64,000 nt of DNA, taken from contig BSWB01000006.1 of NCBI GenBank assembly GCA_033239125.1, positions 112,762,242-112,826,241 on the forward strand. The letters are read 5' to 3'. This document shows, in pieces, positions 10,865 through 22,311 of this stretch. Positions within the stretch are counted from its first letter, which is position 1, and the number at the start of each line of letters is the position of its first letter. The position numbers and the translations under genes are program-made. This DNA comes from Fagopyrum homotropicum (lineage: Eukaryota; Streptophyta; Magnoliopsida; Caryophyllales; Polygonaceae). Under the pieces are notes generated by a model, which saw only the letters and a list, made by a program, of their open reading frames with translations, did not search any database and was not told where the DNA came from.

Positions 10865-13094
10865 ATTTTATGATCTCTATAGATTTTGACCTCTCAAACA
10901 ACTAAATCATTATTTATCACATATTATAAATTTCACAAAAATTATAAAATTATAAAATGAACTTACACGTAAATTCCCCAATAAGTTAGACTGGTTAGTA
11001 AGGCACCAAGTGAATGTTTAATATTTCTTAGATTTGATGATTAAAAAATAGAAGAAAAATATAAGTTAGCAATAATTAAGAAGAAAAGGAAAAAAAAAAA
11101 GTAAATTGGATGGCGACATAGAGATAGAGAGAGAAGCAGCATAGCATGTGGAGAGAGAGTAAATAATTATGATTTTGTCCTCACATACATTGTTGCCACT
11201 ATATTCCTTTCTTTTCCCCACCTAATTTTTTATTTCATTATTATATCCTTCTTTCTTATACGTTTATTTCTTTCTTTTTCAAAAATTTTAATTAGTGTTT
11301 CTGTATTTTTTTTAACTTTCTTGAATTATATCCAATAGTTTTTATTTTATTTTTTTTGGATGGTAACACATTTTCAGATTATATTATTCTATCGTTCATA
11401 AATTAACATTTATTAATATTTTAAAAAATAAAAAGATAAATTATTTATTTAACTAGTAAATAATATTATTTTTTCGTAAAATATTTAAAAAAATTTCAGT
11501 TTTCAGTTAATGTCACACATTTTTGGATTATTTTCTTCTACCATCCATAAATTAAAATTTATTAGCATTTTAAGGAATAAAAAAAGATAATTTATTTATT
11601 TAACTATTAAATAATATATTTTTTTTCTATTAAAATGTTAGTTTATTAATATAGAAGCTGATTCAAAAAATGTCTAAAAACACAAAAATATCATCTGAAA
11701 AAAAAATACTTGAATATAATTCAAAAAAATAATTCAAATTACGAAATATTATCCAAAATTTTTCTAGCTACTTATGTGTTTATGTTATAAACTATAACAG
11801 AAACACATGAGTCAAGACTCTAAAGATGTCCAAAAAAGTAGGTTATAAATTGTGTATATATTATTATAATCTTGTTTATATTTAGATATGATGGATGTGG
11901 TATGTAGCCTATGTGCATGTGCATGATCATGCTAGCTTGTTGTTTGGCTCAATGTTTCGGCTGGTAGCCGTTTGAGACACCACTTCATTACTAACTAATC
12001 TAATTTCCTTTTCTTTTTTCTTCTCATAAATTACAATAATTGTTAAGTAGGTATGAAGATGTAGGGGTATATTCAGATATAAACATAAAGTTAAAGTCAA
12101 AGCGCGAAAGTCGACTAAATTTCGAGTTTAGTATATAACTAAGGTCAGATGGACTATACTCCTTCTATTGTTATTTGATTTTAGGATAAAACTTCATCGA
12201 GTTTATGTGTTGGACTTGAGCGCACATGTGCGCTTGTATGCACATGCCCCTCTCTACGGTTTGTATGTACGGATTTTGATATGATATTAGAGCGGTTAGC
12301 CTCATTTCGGCTCGTGATCCTAACATGTGGGCAAGTTACTTGGTCTATACCCTAGTTATACTTGTGAGGACGTGTTGGATTTTGATACCATGTCAAAATC
12401 TGCTCTACGGTTTTGTCTGTATCGGATTTTGATTTTTGACACCATGTCAAAGTCTACTCTACGGTTCCGTCTATAATCTTACAAATCGACGTCAAATAGA
12501 CTAACCGTTCGACTTTGACAGGGTATCAAAGCGGTCAGCCTCAATTCGCCTCGCAATCCTAACCTGTGGGCAATTGTCAACTCGGTATATACCCTAGTTG
12601 CAGTTGCGTGGGGTGTTGGGGATAATAAATTCTCACAACAAAAGTTGAGACATTTCGAGTCTAGTATATCACATCAGTGAGCTACTTCTCTTATCGCTAA
12701 TTTGTTTTAAGATGGAACCTCATCGAAATTATGTGTTGAGTTTGGGCTCGTAAGCGCACGAAACCCGCTCTACGGTCCGTGAACTTTTATAAAAATAACA
12801 ATCGATCTGGTTTTTTTTAATGGTATTCTACTTACGTTATTACATTCACTTTAATTAATTGTAGAAAGCCTGACTATATAATAATAGTCTTAAAACCTCA
12901 TCGGGATTAAGATTTGTAATCTTGCAAATGTCGTCTAGAAAGCCTGACTATATAATAATAGTCTTAAAACTGTCGAATTGATTTTGTCCAAAAATTGTTG
13001 ATCTCGCAACTAACCGGGAAACACAATTCTATACGTTTGTTATCGAGGTTTATAGTTGTTGTTCTGTTTACGTACTATGTTATTAACATGTAAT
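10865..13094. other. Intergenic with several decayed repeats
   Basis: No gene supported. It holds a diverged tandem pair offset by 149 bases (starting 11367 and 11516, CACATTTT-GATTAT...CATAAATTAA). It also holds a decayed LTR-retroelement-like stretch from about 12060 to 12800 in which two or three related segments occur (CTTCATCGAGTTTATGTGTT / CCTCATCGAAATTATGTGTT). ATATTAGAGCGG (about 12284) and GTATCAAAGCGG (about 12522) there resemble weakened tRNA-Met primer-binding sites. Confidence 0.4.
12862..12970. repeat. Exact 35-base direct repeat, 74 bases apart
   Basis: The 35-mer starting TAGAAAGCCTGACTATATAA occurs at 12862-12896 and again at 12936-12970 with no mismatch, separated by 39 bases. 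The spacer also carries two copies of a short AA-GATTTGTAATCTTGCAA-like element. The exact identity in otherwise degenerate surroundings implies a recent local duplication. Confidence 0.9.
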
Positions 13095-13242
13095 CAGTGG
13101 CGGCCGCAGGATTTCTAAAGGGGGGCGAAAATAAATTACAGATAAAAATATCTTTGAAAACAAAATAACGATAAAAATAAAGTCAATTTGTCATCCCACT
13201 ACGCAGTTTTGACTACAAGTCTACCAAAAACAAATAGTTAAT

Positions 13243-14945
13243 TGTTAGCATGAAATATTGTGATATTTTAGGCACGTTTTCTAAACGTATTTGATTCATA
13301 TTGATAGTCTTTGATTGAACTTTGCTGCATATGTGAGCTAGTATTACCTATATTGTCGATATGGATGTCTACACTAGTTCTATGTTGATTATAGGTGATT
13401 TGGAGCTATTTCCGAACGGAATCGAGAAAAGGAGAGTTGATTTGATATGTCCATGGATTGAGGACATTCTTAGGAAGCAAATTGGAGTTTTAGCTTAAGG
13501 AATGCACGAGGCTAGGGAAGAATCACGTTCTTGCCCTAAACCACGCTCTAAAATACGGCCGTACTACAAACCACGTTTAGTTCCACGGCCGTGGAACCCT
13601 GCAAAGGAAGCGTGATGCATTCCAGTAACTATTACGGCCGTGGAATATATGGTACAAACCGTGACCTAATCCACGCCCTAAATTACGGTCGTGAGAACTT
13701 CCACGACCGTGATCTTGGCGAATCTTTTCGCCACACTTTGAAGCCACGATCTTTTGAAGATTGGGCCGGGCCGATATTTTATCTTGCCCTATAAAAAGAC
13801 GGACGAAGCAAGATTCCGTCAGCTTCGCTAAGCATCATTCAGACCCGCTCATACCGGCTTAGACCCGCTTACACCCGCCATCTTCGCTTAGCGGCATTTA
13901 TCGACGCTTAGGATCGTTCATCTCCGGATTGGCGGAAGATCGAAGCTTTTGGAAGATTTTGCAAGGAGATCTCGCTTCTTGTTTAGGTTTGAGGTGGAAA
14001 ACGGATTGACATCCCGTTTTCCCTTCTTTCCTAAGGTTGTGATTGTTTGTTTTATTCCGAATCCTTTGACAATACTTGTTCTCTTTGTGACTTTGAGATT
14101 GGTTTGAAGATTACTGAAAGTTCTTGAAAGTTTTCATCTTTCTATCTTTTAATTCTTGAATTGATATCAACATGACTGTTATTGGCTAAAAACCCTTAAC
14201 AATTCTAAGGTGAAGGGTTGATAGTTGTGGCTTAGATGATGATAGATCGATCGTAAACAGATTAGACCCTGAGAGTTAGAGAGAATCGCCGACAACCCTA
14301 AATTACGGTCTGTTCTTGAGTCCACGGCCGTGGAACCTCAAGAACTAACCGTGATTTCCCTTAAGTCTACGAACTTGCTTTTACTTTGATCCAAAGTTAA
14401 AGATTTGCTTTAACTTAGTTTAGACTTGTCTTTTCTAGGTGGTAGTGAAGCCTCAACAACCTCTACCTCGATTGTGAGTGTCATAACCTCAATCGGTTTA
14501 GTTAGTCTTGATCCTTGGGTTACAAGTTTGGGTATTTGACATAAATTATTGCCTTTAGAATCTTTCTATATTGAGCCTCAACAACCTGTATAGAGAGTGC
14601 CTTGTAGGTGAGTTACATAAGGTTTTTGGAACTTCACCGTACGATTACCTTACATTAGTATACCTTTGCATATCTCAACTCTGTCTTTATATCATTAAGT
14701 ATATCTTGAATCGATTGCCACAGCTGGATACTTGGATCTTTAGGATTGTTGTTTTCCCAATATATGCAAAACTCTCATATTTACTCACTTGATAATCTAC
14801 AATCGAATTTGTTCCCACCCAAATCCTTGTGTTCGATACTCTGGAATTCTTGCTTAGCTACGTCGATCCGTACACTGCGGGTTCGCTGCTTGATTCTAGT
14901 TTTATAAATTTAAAGCTTATTTGCACACACCTTTAGGGGCGAACA
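13243..14945 (+). mobile_element. Athila-family solo LTR, TSD TTAAT
   Basis: A 1703-base segment running TGTTAGCATG...GGGGCGAACA, flanked by TTAAT at 13238-13242 and 14946-14950. It is homologous, in opposite orientation, to the two LTRs of the complete Athila element at 25789-38836. No internal region is present, so it arose by LTR-LTR recombination. A TATA-like CTATAAAAAG lies at 13789-13798. The region 13500-13760 is packed with CACG/CGTG half-sites, including the palindrome CCACGGCCGTGG at 13583-13594, with another at 14322-14333. Confidence 0.9.
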
Positions 14946-15746
14946 TTAATGCTACAAATAAACTGTCAATCTGACAACAAAGGTTGTAAACCCATCTTGC
15001 GAGTTGACATATTCTGATAATACTGAAGAATATCTTCATTATCAACATTCATGAAGACATCTTTCTCAATGTAGCAAACTAGAGAATCTGTGAGATTATC
15101 ATCTGTCATCTTGTTACACGGTTCAGACTTGACAATTTTCATCGCAGAGAAGGCTCTTTCAACAGTAGCTGTCGCAACTGGTAAAACTAAAATCAACTCC
15201 AAAAGACGAAATACCAGAGGAAAAACAGTGTCAATACCTCCCTCAACCATCTTCATAGCAACTTCTCCAATACTTTGTAGTTTAGAATATTTATCTCCTT
15301 CTCTCATGTCATAAATCCATGTCCTCAGTTGATCTTTAAGCAGAAGTAGATCACAAGCAGAAAAGTCTTGAGGATAAAATTGTGCAAGTCGAAGAAGTTG
15401 GGGCTTACTGAATTTGGAGAAAGAATCTCTTGGATCAAAACATCCATTACATGTGAGCAATTCAGTGTTTGATTCACCAAAACGGTTCTCCATCTCTTGG
15501 TCAATTTGATCAATAACCTGTGAATTTAACTTGACGTCAATATCATTATAGACTAGTGATAATTTCATATACATCAACATAGTTAAAATATTACAAAGTA
15601 ATAATTAATTACCCGACAGAATATGTCAACTCGAAAGTGGTGGTAGTTTGTGGAAACATTTCCAACACGTCTTGTACCAAAGCGACCTTGAACATTATCA
15701 TCCATGTTGAGAATGTCAATTTTATTGTTATCACAAAATGCATTGA

Positions 15747-17866
15747 TGATAGAAAAACGGGCGATCTAGATCGAGGAGAAACTTCAACTACTTCTTCTTG
15801 ATTGTTTGATATGGATCAAATGTGAGTTTGGGTGGCGGAAGCGTTAGGTTTGATCCTTCAAAAGGATCCTCGAATGTGGAGGCTTGGATCAAAGACTAGA
15901 TCTTACCAAGAACTCTAAGAGGATGGAGGAAGAGATGATGCCTAAACTAAGTAAGAGGGTTTTCCTTCTCAATACTTAGTATTCAACTTAGACATGTCTT
16001 CTACAAATGAGCCAAGCCATCCTTATATAGTGGATAGAGGCCATACAAAGAGTCTTAACATAAATGACGGAATTAAAAGTCGGAATTAAGTTCCGAATAT
16101 GAAAAGCCTAAAATATGAAAGGTCGGAATTTAATTCACGGAATTAAGTTCCGGAATTAAAGTTCCGAATACAAAAAGACTTATTATTAAATAGCCGAATA
16201 ATAATAACGATCTTCCAAAATATGCGGGTCCTTCTAGCCGGAACACGGATGACATCGCCATCCGGGGGCGTATCATTCTCCTCCTCTTAAATGTGAAACG
16301 TCCTCGTTTCACCGTAAAAAAAGAAAGGAGTCACTTGAAGAACAAGACCCTTGAAAATCAACCTTGGATGCATAATGTCGGAGCCGGACGGCTTCGACTT
16401 GTAGTCTTTCATAAGGATGTTGGGGCCGCCAAGCTTGTTGAAATCGGGAGGCTCAAACTTGTAGTACATGAGGATGACCTCGCCGGTGAGTTTGTCTTCC
16501 ATGCCCTTTAAACTTATGACATTGTACGTCGGAGGCATGCCGGAAAGAAGCAAGGGTAAGCCGGTAAATATGTCATGAGACAAAACAAAATCAAATCTCG
16601 GGTCAACCGGCTCGAATTTGTAGTCCAACAACATAAATGTGTCATTGTCATGGTTGATGGCTTCTTCACCCTTGATAATGATCTCATCTTTGTCATCTTC
16701 AAAATATTCTCCACATAACGGATTGATAAGATGAATTGGAATGATCGGGGATACCTCGGGAATGATGATTTCTTCCTTTGCCTCTTCTAATAGAACATCA
16801 CACAACGGTTGTTCTTGTTGGGCGGCCGTCATGAGAGAAACCATTTGTGCCTTCAAAGCTTCTATCTCATGCTTTAGAGCGACATTCTCTTTGGCTAAGA
16901 CGGCAACACGTTGTTGGTGTTCATGTGGATACCCATGGATGCTCTCTTTAGGTGTTGGTGGATTTGGAGGAGGCAACCACTCCTCTTGGAGACTAGGACG
17001 CCGTCGGTGGGGCCTTGGTGGGTCCGGAGGAGGCAACCACACCTCCTCCTTAAAGTATTCCCTCCGTTGGTACCTCCGGCTGGCTTGCTTGGCCTTCGGT
17101 GGAGGAGGTAACCATTCTTCATGCTCATCATAAGAATCAGAATCATCATAGAACATGATGAACGATGAAGAACACTGAAGAACGGATGAAGATCTTCGAA
17201 GAACACCGAAGAACACTTGAAGATCTTTGAAGATACCGATGAAGATCTTCAAAGAACACCAAATAGAGAGATAAAAATTTGATGAACAATCAAGAACACA
17301 AGTAAAGAACTTGACCTCGATCCCGAGCTCTGATACCAATGATAGAAAAACGGGCGATCTAGATCGAGGAGAAACTTCAACTACTCCTTCTTGATTGTTT
17401 ATGATGGATCAAACTAGAGTTTGGGTGGCGGAAGCGTTGGGTTTGATCCTTGGAAAGGATCCTCGAATGTGGAGGCTTGGATCAAAGACTAGATCCAAGT
17501 AAGAACTCTAAGAGGATGGAGGAAGAAGTGATGCCTAAACTAAGTAAGAGGGTTTTCCTTCTCAATACTTAGTATTCAACTTAGACATGTTTTACAAATG
17601 AGCCAAGCCATCCTTATATAGTGGATGGAGGCCATACAAAGAGTCTTAACATAAATGACGGAATTAAAAGTCGGAATTAAGTTTCGAATATGAAAAGCCT
17701 AAAATATGAAAGGTCGGAATTTAATTCACAAAATTAAGTTTCGAAATTAAAGTTCCGAGAACAAAAAGACTTATTATTAAATAGCCGAATAATAATAATG
17801 GTCTTCCAAAATGTGCGGGTCCTTCTAGCCGGAACACGGATGGCATCGCCATCCGGGGGCGTATCT
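15747..17866 (-). mobile_element. Small non-autonomous LTR retroelement, TSD ATTGA
   Basis: Complete element of 2120 bases inserted in the hAT coding region. LTRs lie at 15747-16275 (3' LTR, 529 bases) and 17340-17866 (5' LTR, 527 bases) with TGATA...TATCA ends; the right-hand terminal base is mutated to T. ATTGA is duplicated at 15742-15746 and 17867-17871. On the minus strand, a primer-binding site TTGGTATCAGAGCTC (tRNA-iMet type, 17325-17339) abuts the 5' LTR and a purine tract AAGAGGAGGAGAA (16276-16288) abuts the 3' LTR. A TATA-like CTATATAAGG is at 17613-17622. There is no gag, protease, RT or integrase, so it must rely on enzymes supplied in trans. Confidence 0.9.
16287..17156 (-). CDS. 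Unknown WLPPP-repeat, coiled-coil protein of the small LTR element
   Basis: The only sizeable internal ORF of the element. The frame is open back to 17339, but the likely start is the ATG at 17156 (MFYDDSDSYDEHEEW), giving about 289 residues. Visible features are an acidic N-terminus; three copies of an E-W-L-P-P-P box (EEWLPPPPKAK, EVWLPPPDPPRP, EEWLPPPNPPTP) separated by Arg-rich spacers; a heptad-like segment (RVAVLAKENVALKHEIEALK) probably forming a coiled coil; and an acidic C-terminal half with repeated YKFEP/YKSKP motifs. I recognise no family. It is not gag: no CCHC knuckle or gag helices are visible. An intact frame across the whole internal region suggests that it was maintained by selection until recently. 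Confidence 0.65.
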   Translation of the reverse strand: MFYDDSDSYDEHEEWLPPPPKAKQASRRYQRREYFKEEVWLPPPDPPRPHRRRPSLQEEWLPPPNPPTPKESIHGYPHEHQQRVAVLAKENVALKHEIEALKAQMVSLMTAAQQEQPLCDVLLEEAKEEIIIPEVSPIIPIHLINPLCGEYFEDDKDEIIIKGEEAINHDNDTFMLLDYKFEPVDPRFDFVLSHDIFTGLPLLLSGMPPTYNVISLKGMEDKLTGEVILMYYKFEPPDFNKLGGPNILMKDYKSKPSGSDIMHPRLIFKGLVLQVTPFFFYGETRTFHI

Positions 17867-19348
17867 ATTGACATCTTCCAATAGTTCCTCTCATCCATCA
17901 TTCCTCATGTCTTGAAATTGCTTCTTGTAACTACGAACCAATCTCACAACTTCTAGAATATCTTGGTCTTTTCTCTGCAAAAACTGTGATAAAATATTTG
18001 TCATGCTCAACACTTCCTTCATCAAGTGAGCAATAAAAACAAACTGATAACTCTCCATCTTTTCAACTAAACCACGAGCCAACCCGCGATTTGAGTCTGC
18101 ACCTCCATCTTCGTATATATTTTCAAGCACTTGGATAATTGAAGACCATAATGACAGAACACAAATAATGGTTGTATAGTGTGAGCTCCAACGAGTGATG
18201 CCCAGCTTAGCCAAAGAACATTCTTGATTCAAGCCTCTCCCGGTTGAAATTTCTCCCTTTTCTAGCATCTCCACCATCTTGTCATGTTGAAGTTGTCGAA
18301 ACTCATCTTTTCTTTTGCAAGAAGCTCCAACCATATTCGTGATTCGGAACAAGTAATCAAAGAACTCCTCCACAGGCCGAATATCTTTACAAATTGCTAC
18401 AATCACTAATTGAAGTTGACGAGCAAAACAATGAATGTACCTTGCGGATGAATTTTCTTCTAATATTAGAGCCTTCAATCCATTAATCTCTCCTCGCATA
18501 TTAGAAGCCCCGTCATATCCCTGACCTCTTAATTTAGAGATACATAATCCATGCTCAGCAAAAAATTCATCAACTCCTTTTTTCAAAGAACAAGCTCTAG
18601 TGTCAGTAACATGAACAACTCCGAGAAATCTCTCTATGACAATGCCCTTAGCATTTACATATCGAATAACAATAGTCATTTGTTCCTTGATCGAACTATC
18701 ACGAGCCTCATCAATCAAAAGAGAAAACACTTTGTCTCCAAGATCACTAACTATTGTTTTTCTTGTCATTGCCCCACACGCAGTTTTAAGATCATCTTGA
18801 ATGCGGTGACTAGTGAGCTGAGCATTCTTTGTTGCATTCTCATTCACCACCTTTCCAACTTCAACAATGCGTTTACTACACCAGTTGTGCATCTCCATAA
18901 AATTTTCTCTACTGTTGGAGCTTGTCGACTCTCTATGACCTCGAAATGGCAAACCCTGTGCAAGAAGAAATCTAACAATATCCAAAGTAAAGGTCAAACG
19001 AGTACGATATTGAGCACCCAAAGTTGCATTTACAGCAGATACACATCTTGTCAAACTTTGTCTTTGATCTTTGAAATTGCTAAATAATATTCGAGCTTCA
19101 TTGTGAGGACTTCCAACTGATCTCACATGTTCTCTAAACGCTTGAACAGCTTTCTTCCAATTACAAAATCCTACTTTCACAAATGCATCATTCAAATTTC
19201 TGTACTTTGTCTCCCCTCTAAAGAGAAAACACCAAAAACAAAATGCAGTATATTTAGAAACACTGTATTCTAGCCATTCATAATCCTTAAACCAGTTCGA
19301 CACAAAGCTCCTTGACTGTAGTGGTTGGTGTTCCTTAAACCAGTTCAT

Positions 19349-20862
19349 AATCCAAATGTAGTAAACAATGGTGGAGAGCTTAACAAATTCAGAGGAGTTG
19401 ACTTAGACAAAGACGGCTCGGAACGCAAAATGGTCTCAAGAAAAAGTGATGATTTGTGTAATCAAAATCATCTCAAGAATAAGAGAGTTGTTCTTAGGAG
19501 AAAAAGTTAATTCAATTTACAAGTCATTTTGTGTAATTAAAATTAAGAGTAATTTTGTTTTAATAAATTTATTAAATTATAATGGAATGTATTCGGTAAC
19601 TAAATGAACTAGTACATGATCGTATTTGTGTAATAAAATTTATTTATTTTTTATTTTTATGTGGATATGTTATTAAATAAAACTCACAACTTCGTGTAGC
19701 CTTTTCAAATTTACGTAGATTCAACAATTTGAGTTTATATGTTTTGATTTTTTTTTTGTTTTAGTTTGTGTTGTCAAGTTTAGTTTTGTAAAAAATATTA
19801 TTATGTATGCCTATTTTCAAAAATGTATTGTAGAGTCGAGAATATGTGTAGATTATGGAAGTTGTCTTCGATTTGTGTGAACAAGTGTAACAATAGAATC
19901 TTTCGTGTAGATGATTTGTGGATATAATATAGGTTTCAAATTTCAAAATATTGTGTGTACTTAATAGTATATTTGTGTAAATTACGCTACATAATGTAAG
20001 TAAATTACATAAATATGATAAAATATGTTAAAAAAGTAAATTACATAATTTACACGGACAAAAATATACACAAACATACATAACAACAAAACATAATCTA
20101 ACACGGTCAATAAATCTGGACAAATTATTGAGTTTCATTTTGAGAAGTTGGTTAGAGAATTAATAAAGGTATAATTGAATTTATAAAAATAAAAACACAC
20201 ACTTTCACACTAAAATTTTTTTAGCCTAGAATACCACATTAGAAGATTTAGGCACACTCCACCAATTCACCCAATTTTGACTCGATAACCCACCTCAAAC
20301 ATACTCCCACTCATGTAAGTGTTCGGAGTAGTTTTTATGATAGAGTTATGTAAAACTTTACGTTTTAGGAAAGTTGTTTAGTGTTCGGTAAATAAACTTT
20401 CGGGAGTTTACTGAGGAGATTTTTGAAGCTTTTTGTTAATAGTTTTCTCTAAATTTTTCATTAGCTTTCTATAAATTTGAAATTTTTTATCCTTATTTAT
20501 ATCATGATATATTTGTTGTATTTATTGAATGTGTCTTTTTTAATAATTTCATCCTAAAAATCTCCCAAAAAAACTCTCTACTTTTACCGATTAACTTTTT
20601 CATTATATTTTTTAAAAGTTAAGAAAAAACTACTCAAACAACTATCCAATAAGATAAAGCTATCCAAAAATTTCAAACTATACAAAAATATTGTTTGCCG
20701 AACACGTCCAAAAAACGTGTTAAAACCGTACTAATCTTATGGGCTACGAAATAGTTAAAAATACAGAAAGAAAAATCTGTTTAATATTAAAAAAGAACAT
20801 GTGTAAAAATAAGATTTTTTAAAAATAAATTATTCTTAGTGACTCAAGCTTGAAACTTGTAA
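19349..20862. other. Intergenic, AT-rich, no gene seen
   Basis: Just upstream of the truncated hAT frame. A TTACATAA/TTTACAC-rich patch lies near 19970-20060. Between about 20319 and 20712 there are GTGTTCGG and CCGAACAC segments in opposite orientation, possibly a degraded MITE. Nothing coding is supported. Confidence 0.4.
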
Positions 20863-21204
20863 GGGCATGTGTAACAGATTCTTCAAAAAATCTCTAAAAT
20901 GGAGAAATAATTTTCATTTTCTCTAAATTATTTTTGTCTAAAACCCAATAGCTTCTCCATAATAGGGAGTCATGTATATATGTAATTTTTTATTTTAAAA
21001 CCAATGACAAAAACTGTCAAATTTTGTAGATGGAATGTATTTGGAGAACCTTCCCCTTGCTGCAAATATAGGGAAAGGAAGGCTTATTTTTCACAAGCCC
21101 CCTATTTTAGAGTTTGAGATAGGGAATTTGTTGGATGCAAAAGAAGTCCAAAATTTCCCAAAAGCACAACATTCTCTAAAATGGGGTATCTGTTGCACAT
21201 GCTC
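20863..21204. mobile_element. MITE with GGGCATGTGTAACAGAT terminal repeats
   Basis: The left end GGGCATGTGTAACAGAT and the right end, whose reverse complement reads GAGCATGTGCAACAGAT, form 17-base inverted repeats with two mismatches. Subterminal TCTAAAATGG is also mirrored. TAA precedes the left end and TAG follows the right end, an imperfect match to the TWA target of PIF/Harbinger elements. The element is 342 bases and non-coding. Confidence 0.65.
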
Positions 21205-21801
21205 TAGCTAGGATTACCGACACCACCCAACGAAAGGCTATATTCTATGCAGTCATGGTTACGATATTTAATTTGAGAAAATCAAAGGTGACAATCATTT
21301 ATTTCTATCATTATTGTGTTTAATGAAGAGTGTTCGTCATAATAATATGAGTTGATTATTTCAAAATTTCAATCATTGATGGCTCTGACTTTGGGCCTTG
21401 TATTCAACTAATGGGCTCCTCTTGACCTGACTCGTGTAATGGGCCCAGTGCCTAATAATTGTTGGGCTGTCCTACACCTCGAGTCAGGTGTTGTCAGCCC
21501 GAGAGGCCCACAGCGCGGGCTAAATAAACCTGGTCGGATTCGGACCGGACTTTTGTAAATATTACGGCCTTATATCTGGCCCGTGTCCGGTTAACGAGTA
21601 TGAAATGATCGTCGTACCCGTATAGCCGGACTGGTGGGCCGGGCCTGCGGGTACACTTTTTATTTTTTTATTTTTTAAAAAAATCATATTAAAAACATTT
21701 TAAATATTATTTTTATACACTTAATATATATTTTATGTAAAATGTATTAAATTTATTATAATTGTACTATATATTTTATACACTTAATATATATAATAGA
21801 T

Positions 21802-21851
<50 letters not shown>

Positions 21852-22311
21852 GAGTCGACGGCCGGGCTTTCGGTCTAGTCGGTCTTCTCCTCTATTCATA
21901 CCAACCCGTTTTTGTACACGGGCGGCCGCCCCGTCCGTCCGGATATGATCATGTCTAGTAAAACACATGTTATGATCGTTTTTAAAGACTATAGGCAAGG
22001 GGGTAGACTAGAGCAAAATCGGGTCAATCCGTCCGACCGAGTAGAAAAAACGGACGCGTATGGATAACACCCTCAAGAGTCGGGTCTAGTCGGGCCACAA
22101 GATCGTTTTCATTTCGTTTTCGGAGTTAAAACAAAACAGACTCTTAATAAAGTCTAAAAGTGCTATTACATTTGGTTTGGTTAGTTAAATCTATATATCT
22201 ATCTATACACTAAAGCAACCCATAAACTTCCACTTAACACAGTTTCGTGCAGTCACCTCATCAAATTTACACATGTCAATTTTTTGTTAATTCAGGTCCC
22301 ACCATATTAAA
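21205..22311. other. Intergenic with GC-rich islands and a TA microsatellite
   Basis: Two GC-rich patches (about 21480-21650 and 21850-22110) contain repeated CGGGxCxxGTCGG-like words and are separated by AT-rich DNA with a (TA)n run of about 42 bases at 21807-21848. This composition suggests a non-autonomous transposable element, but I could not define termini or coding sequence. Confidence 0.35.
21807..21848. repeat. (TA)n microsatellite
   Basis: Uninterrupted alternating TA for about 21 dinucleotide units. Confidence 0.95.

Larger units (their letters stand above)
13095..19348 (-). mobile_element. hAT transposon (zf-TTF/DUF4371 group), interrupted twice and 5'-truncated
   Basis: The 3' end on the minus strand is at 13095, where CAGTGGCGG followed by AGGATTTCTAAAGGGGGGC matches the terminal type of plant hAT elements of this group. 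The transposase occupies 14966-19348. An Athila solo LTR sits in the 3' non-coding part and a small LTR element sits inside the coding region. A matching terminal repeat on the right could not be found up to about 21 kb. A GAACTGGTTTAAGGA-type duplication marks the point where the normal N-terminal coding sequence is missing, so the 5' part is truncated. Confidence 0.75.
14966..19348 (-). pseudogene. hAT transposase, zf-TTF + DUF4371 + dimerisation domain
   Basis: Main open part 17891-19348 (485 codons): a TTF-type zinc-finger remnant (SNWFKDYEWLEYS, FCFWCFLFRG, WKKAVQAFREHVRSVGSPHN), then the DUF4371/RNase-H-like core (SLLIDEARDSSIKEQM, GQGYDGASNMRGEINGLKA, IHCFARQLQLVIVA, ITRWSSHYTTI). The frame meets a TGA at 17891-17893 where the family normally has W (DGW). 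It continues to the retroelement insertion at 17866, resumes at 15741, crosses a canonical GT-AG intron (15518-15612, 95 bases) and ends with the hAT dimerisation domain (VFPLVFRLLELILVLPVATATVERAFSAM analog) before the stop at 14966. The N-terminus is missing. Inactive through insertion, nonsense mutation and truncation. Confidence 0.85.

Noticed and set aside
20319..20712. MITE with GTGTTCGG/CCGAACAC ends
   Set aside because: Inverted words are only 8-10 bases, several candidate left ends exist and no target duplication matches.
22180..22240. Possible Helitron 5' end (TCTATATATCTATCTATACA)
   Set aside because: The 5' TC-rich start is suggestive, but no CTRR end with a preceding hairpin was found at the other side, and AT-rich DNA gives such starts by chance.
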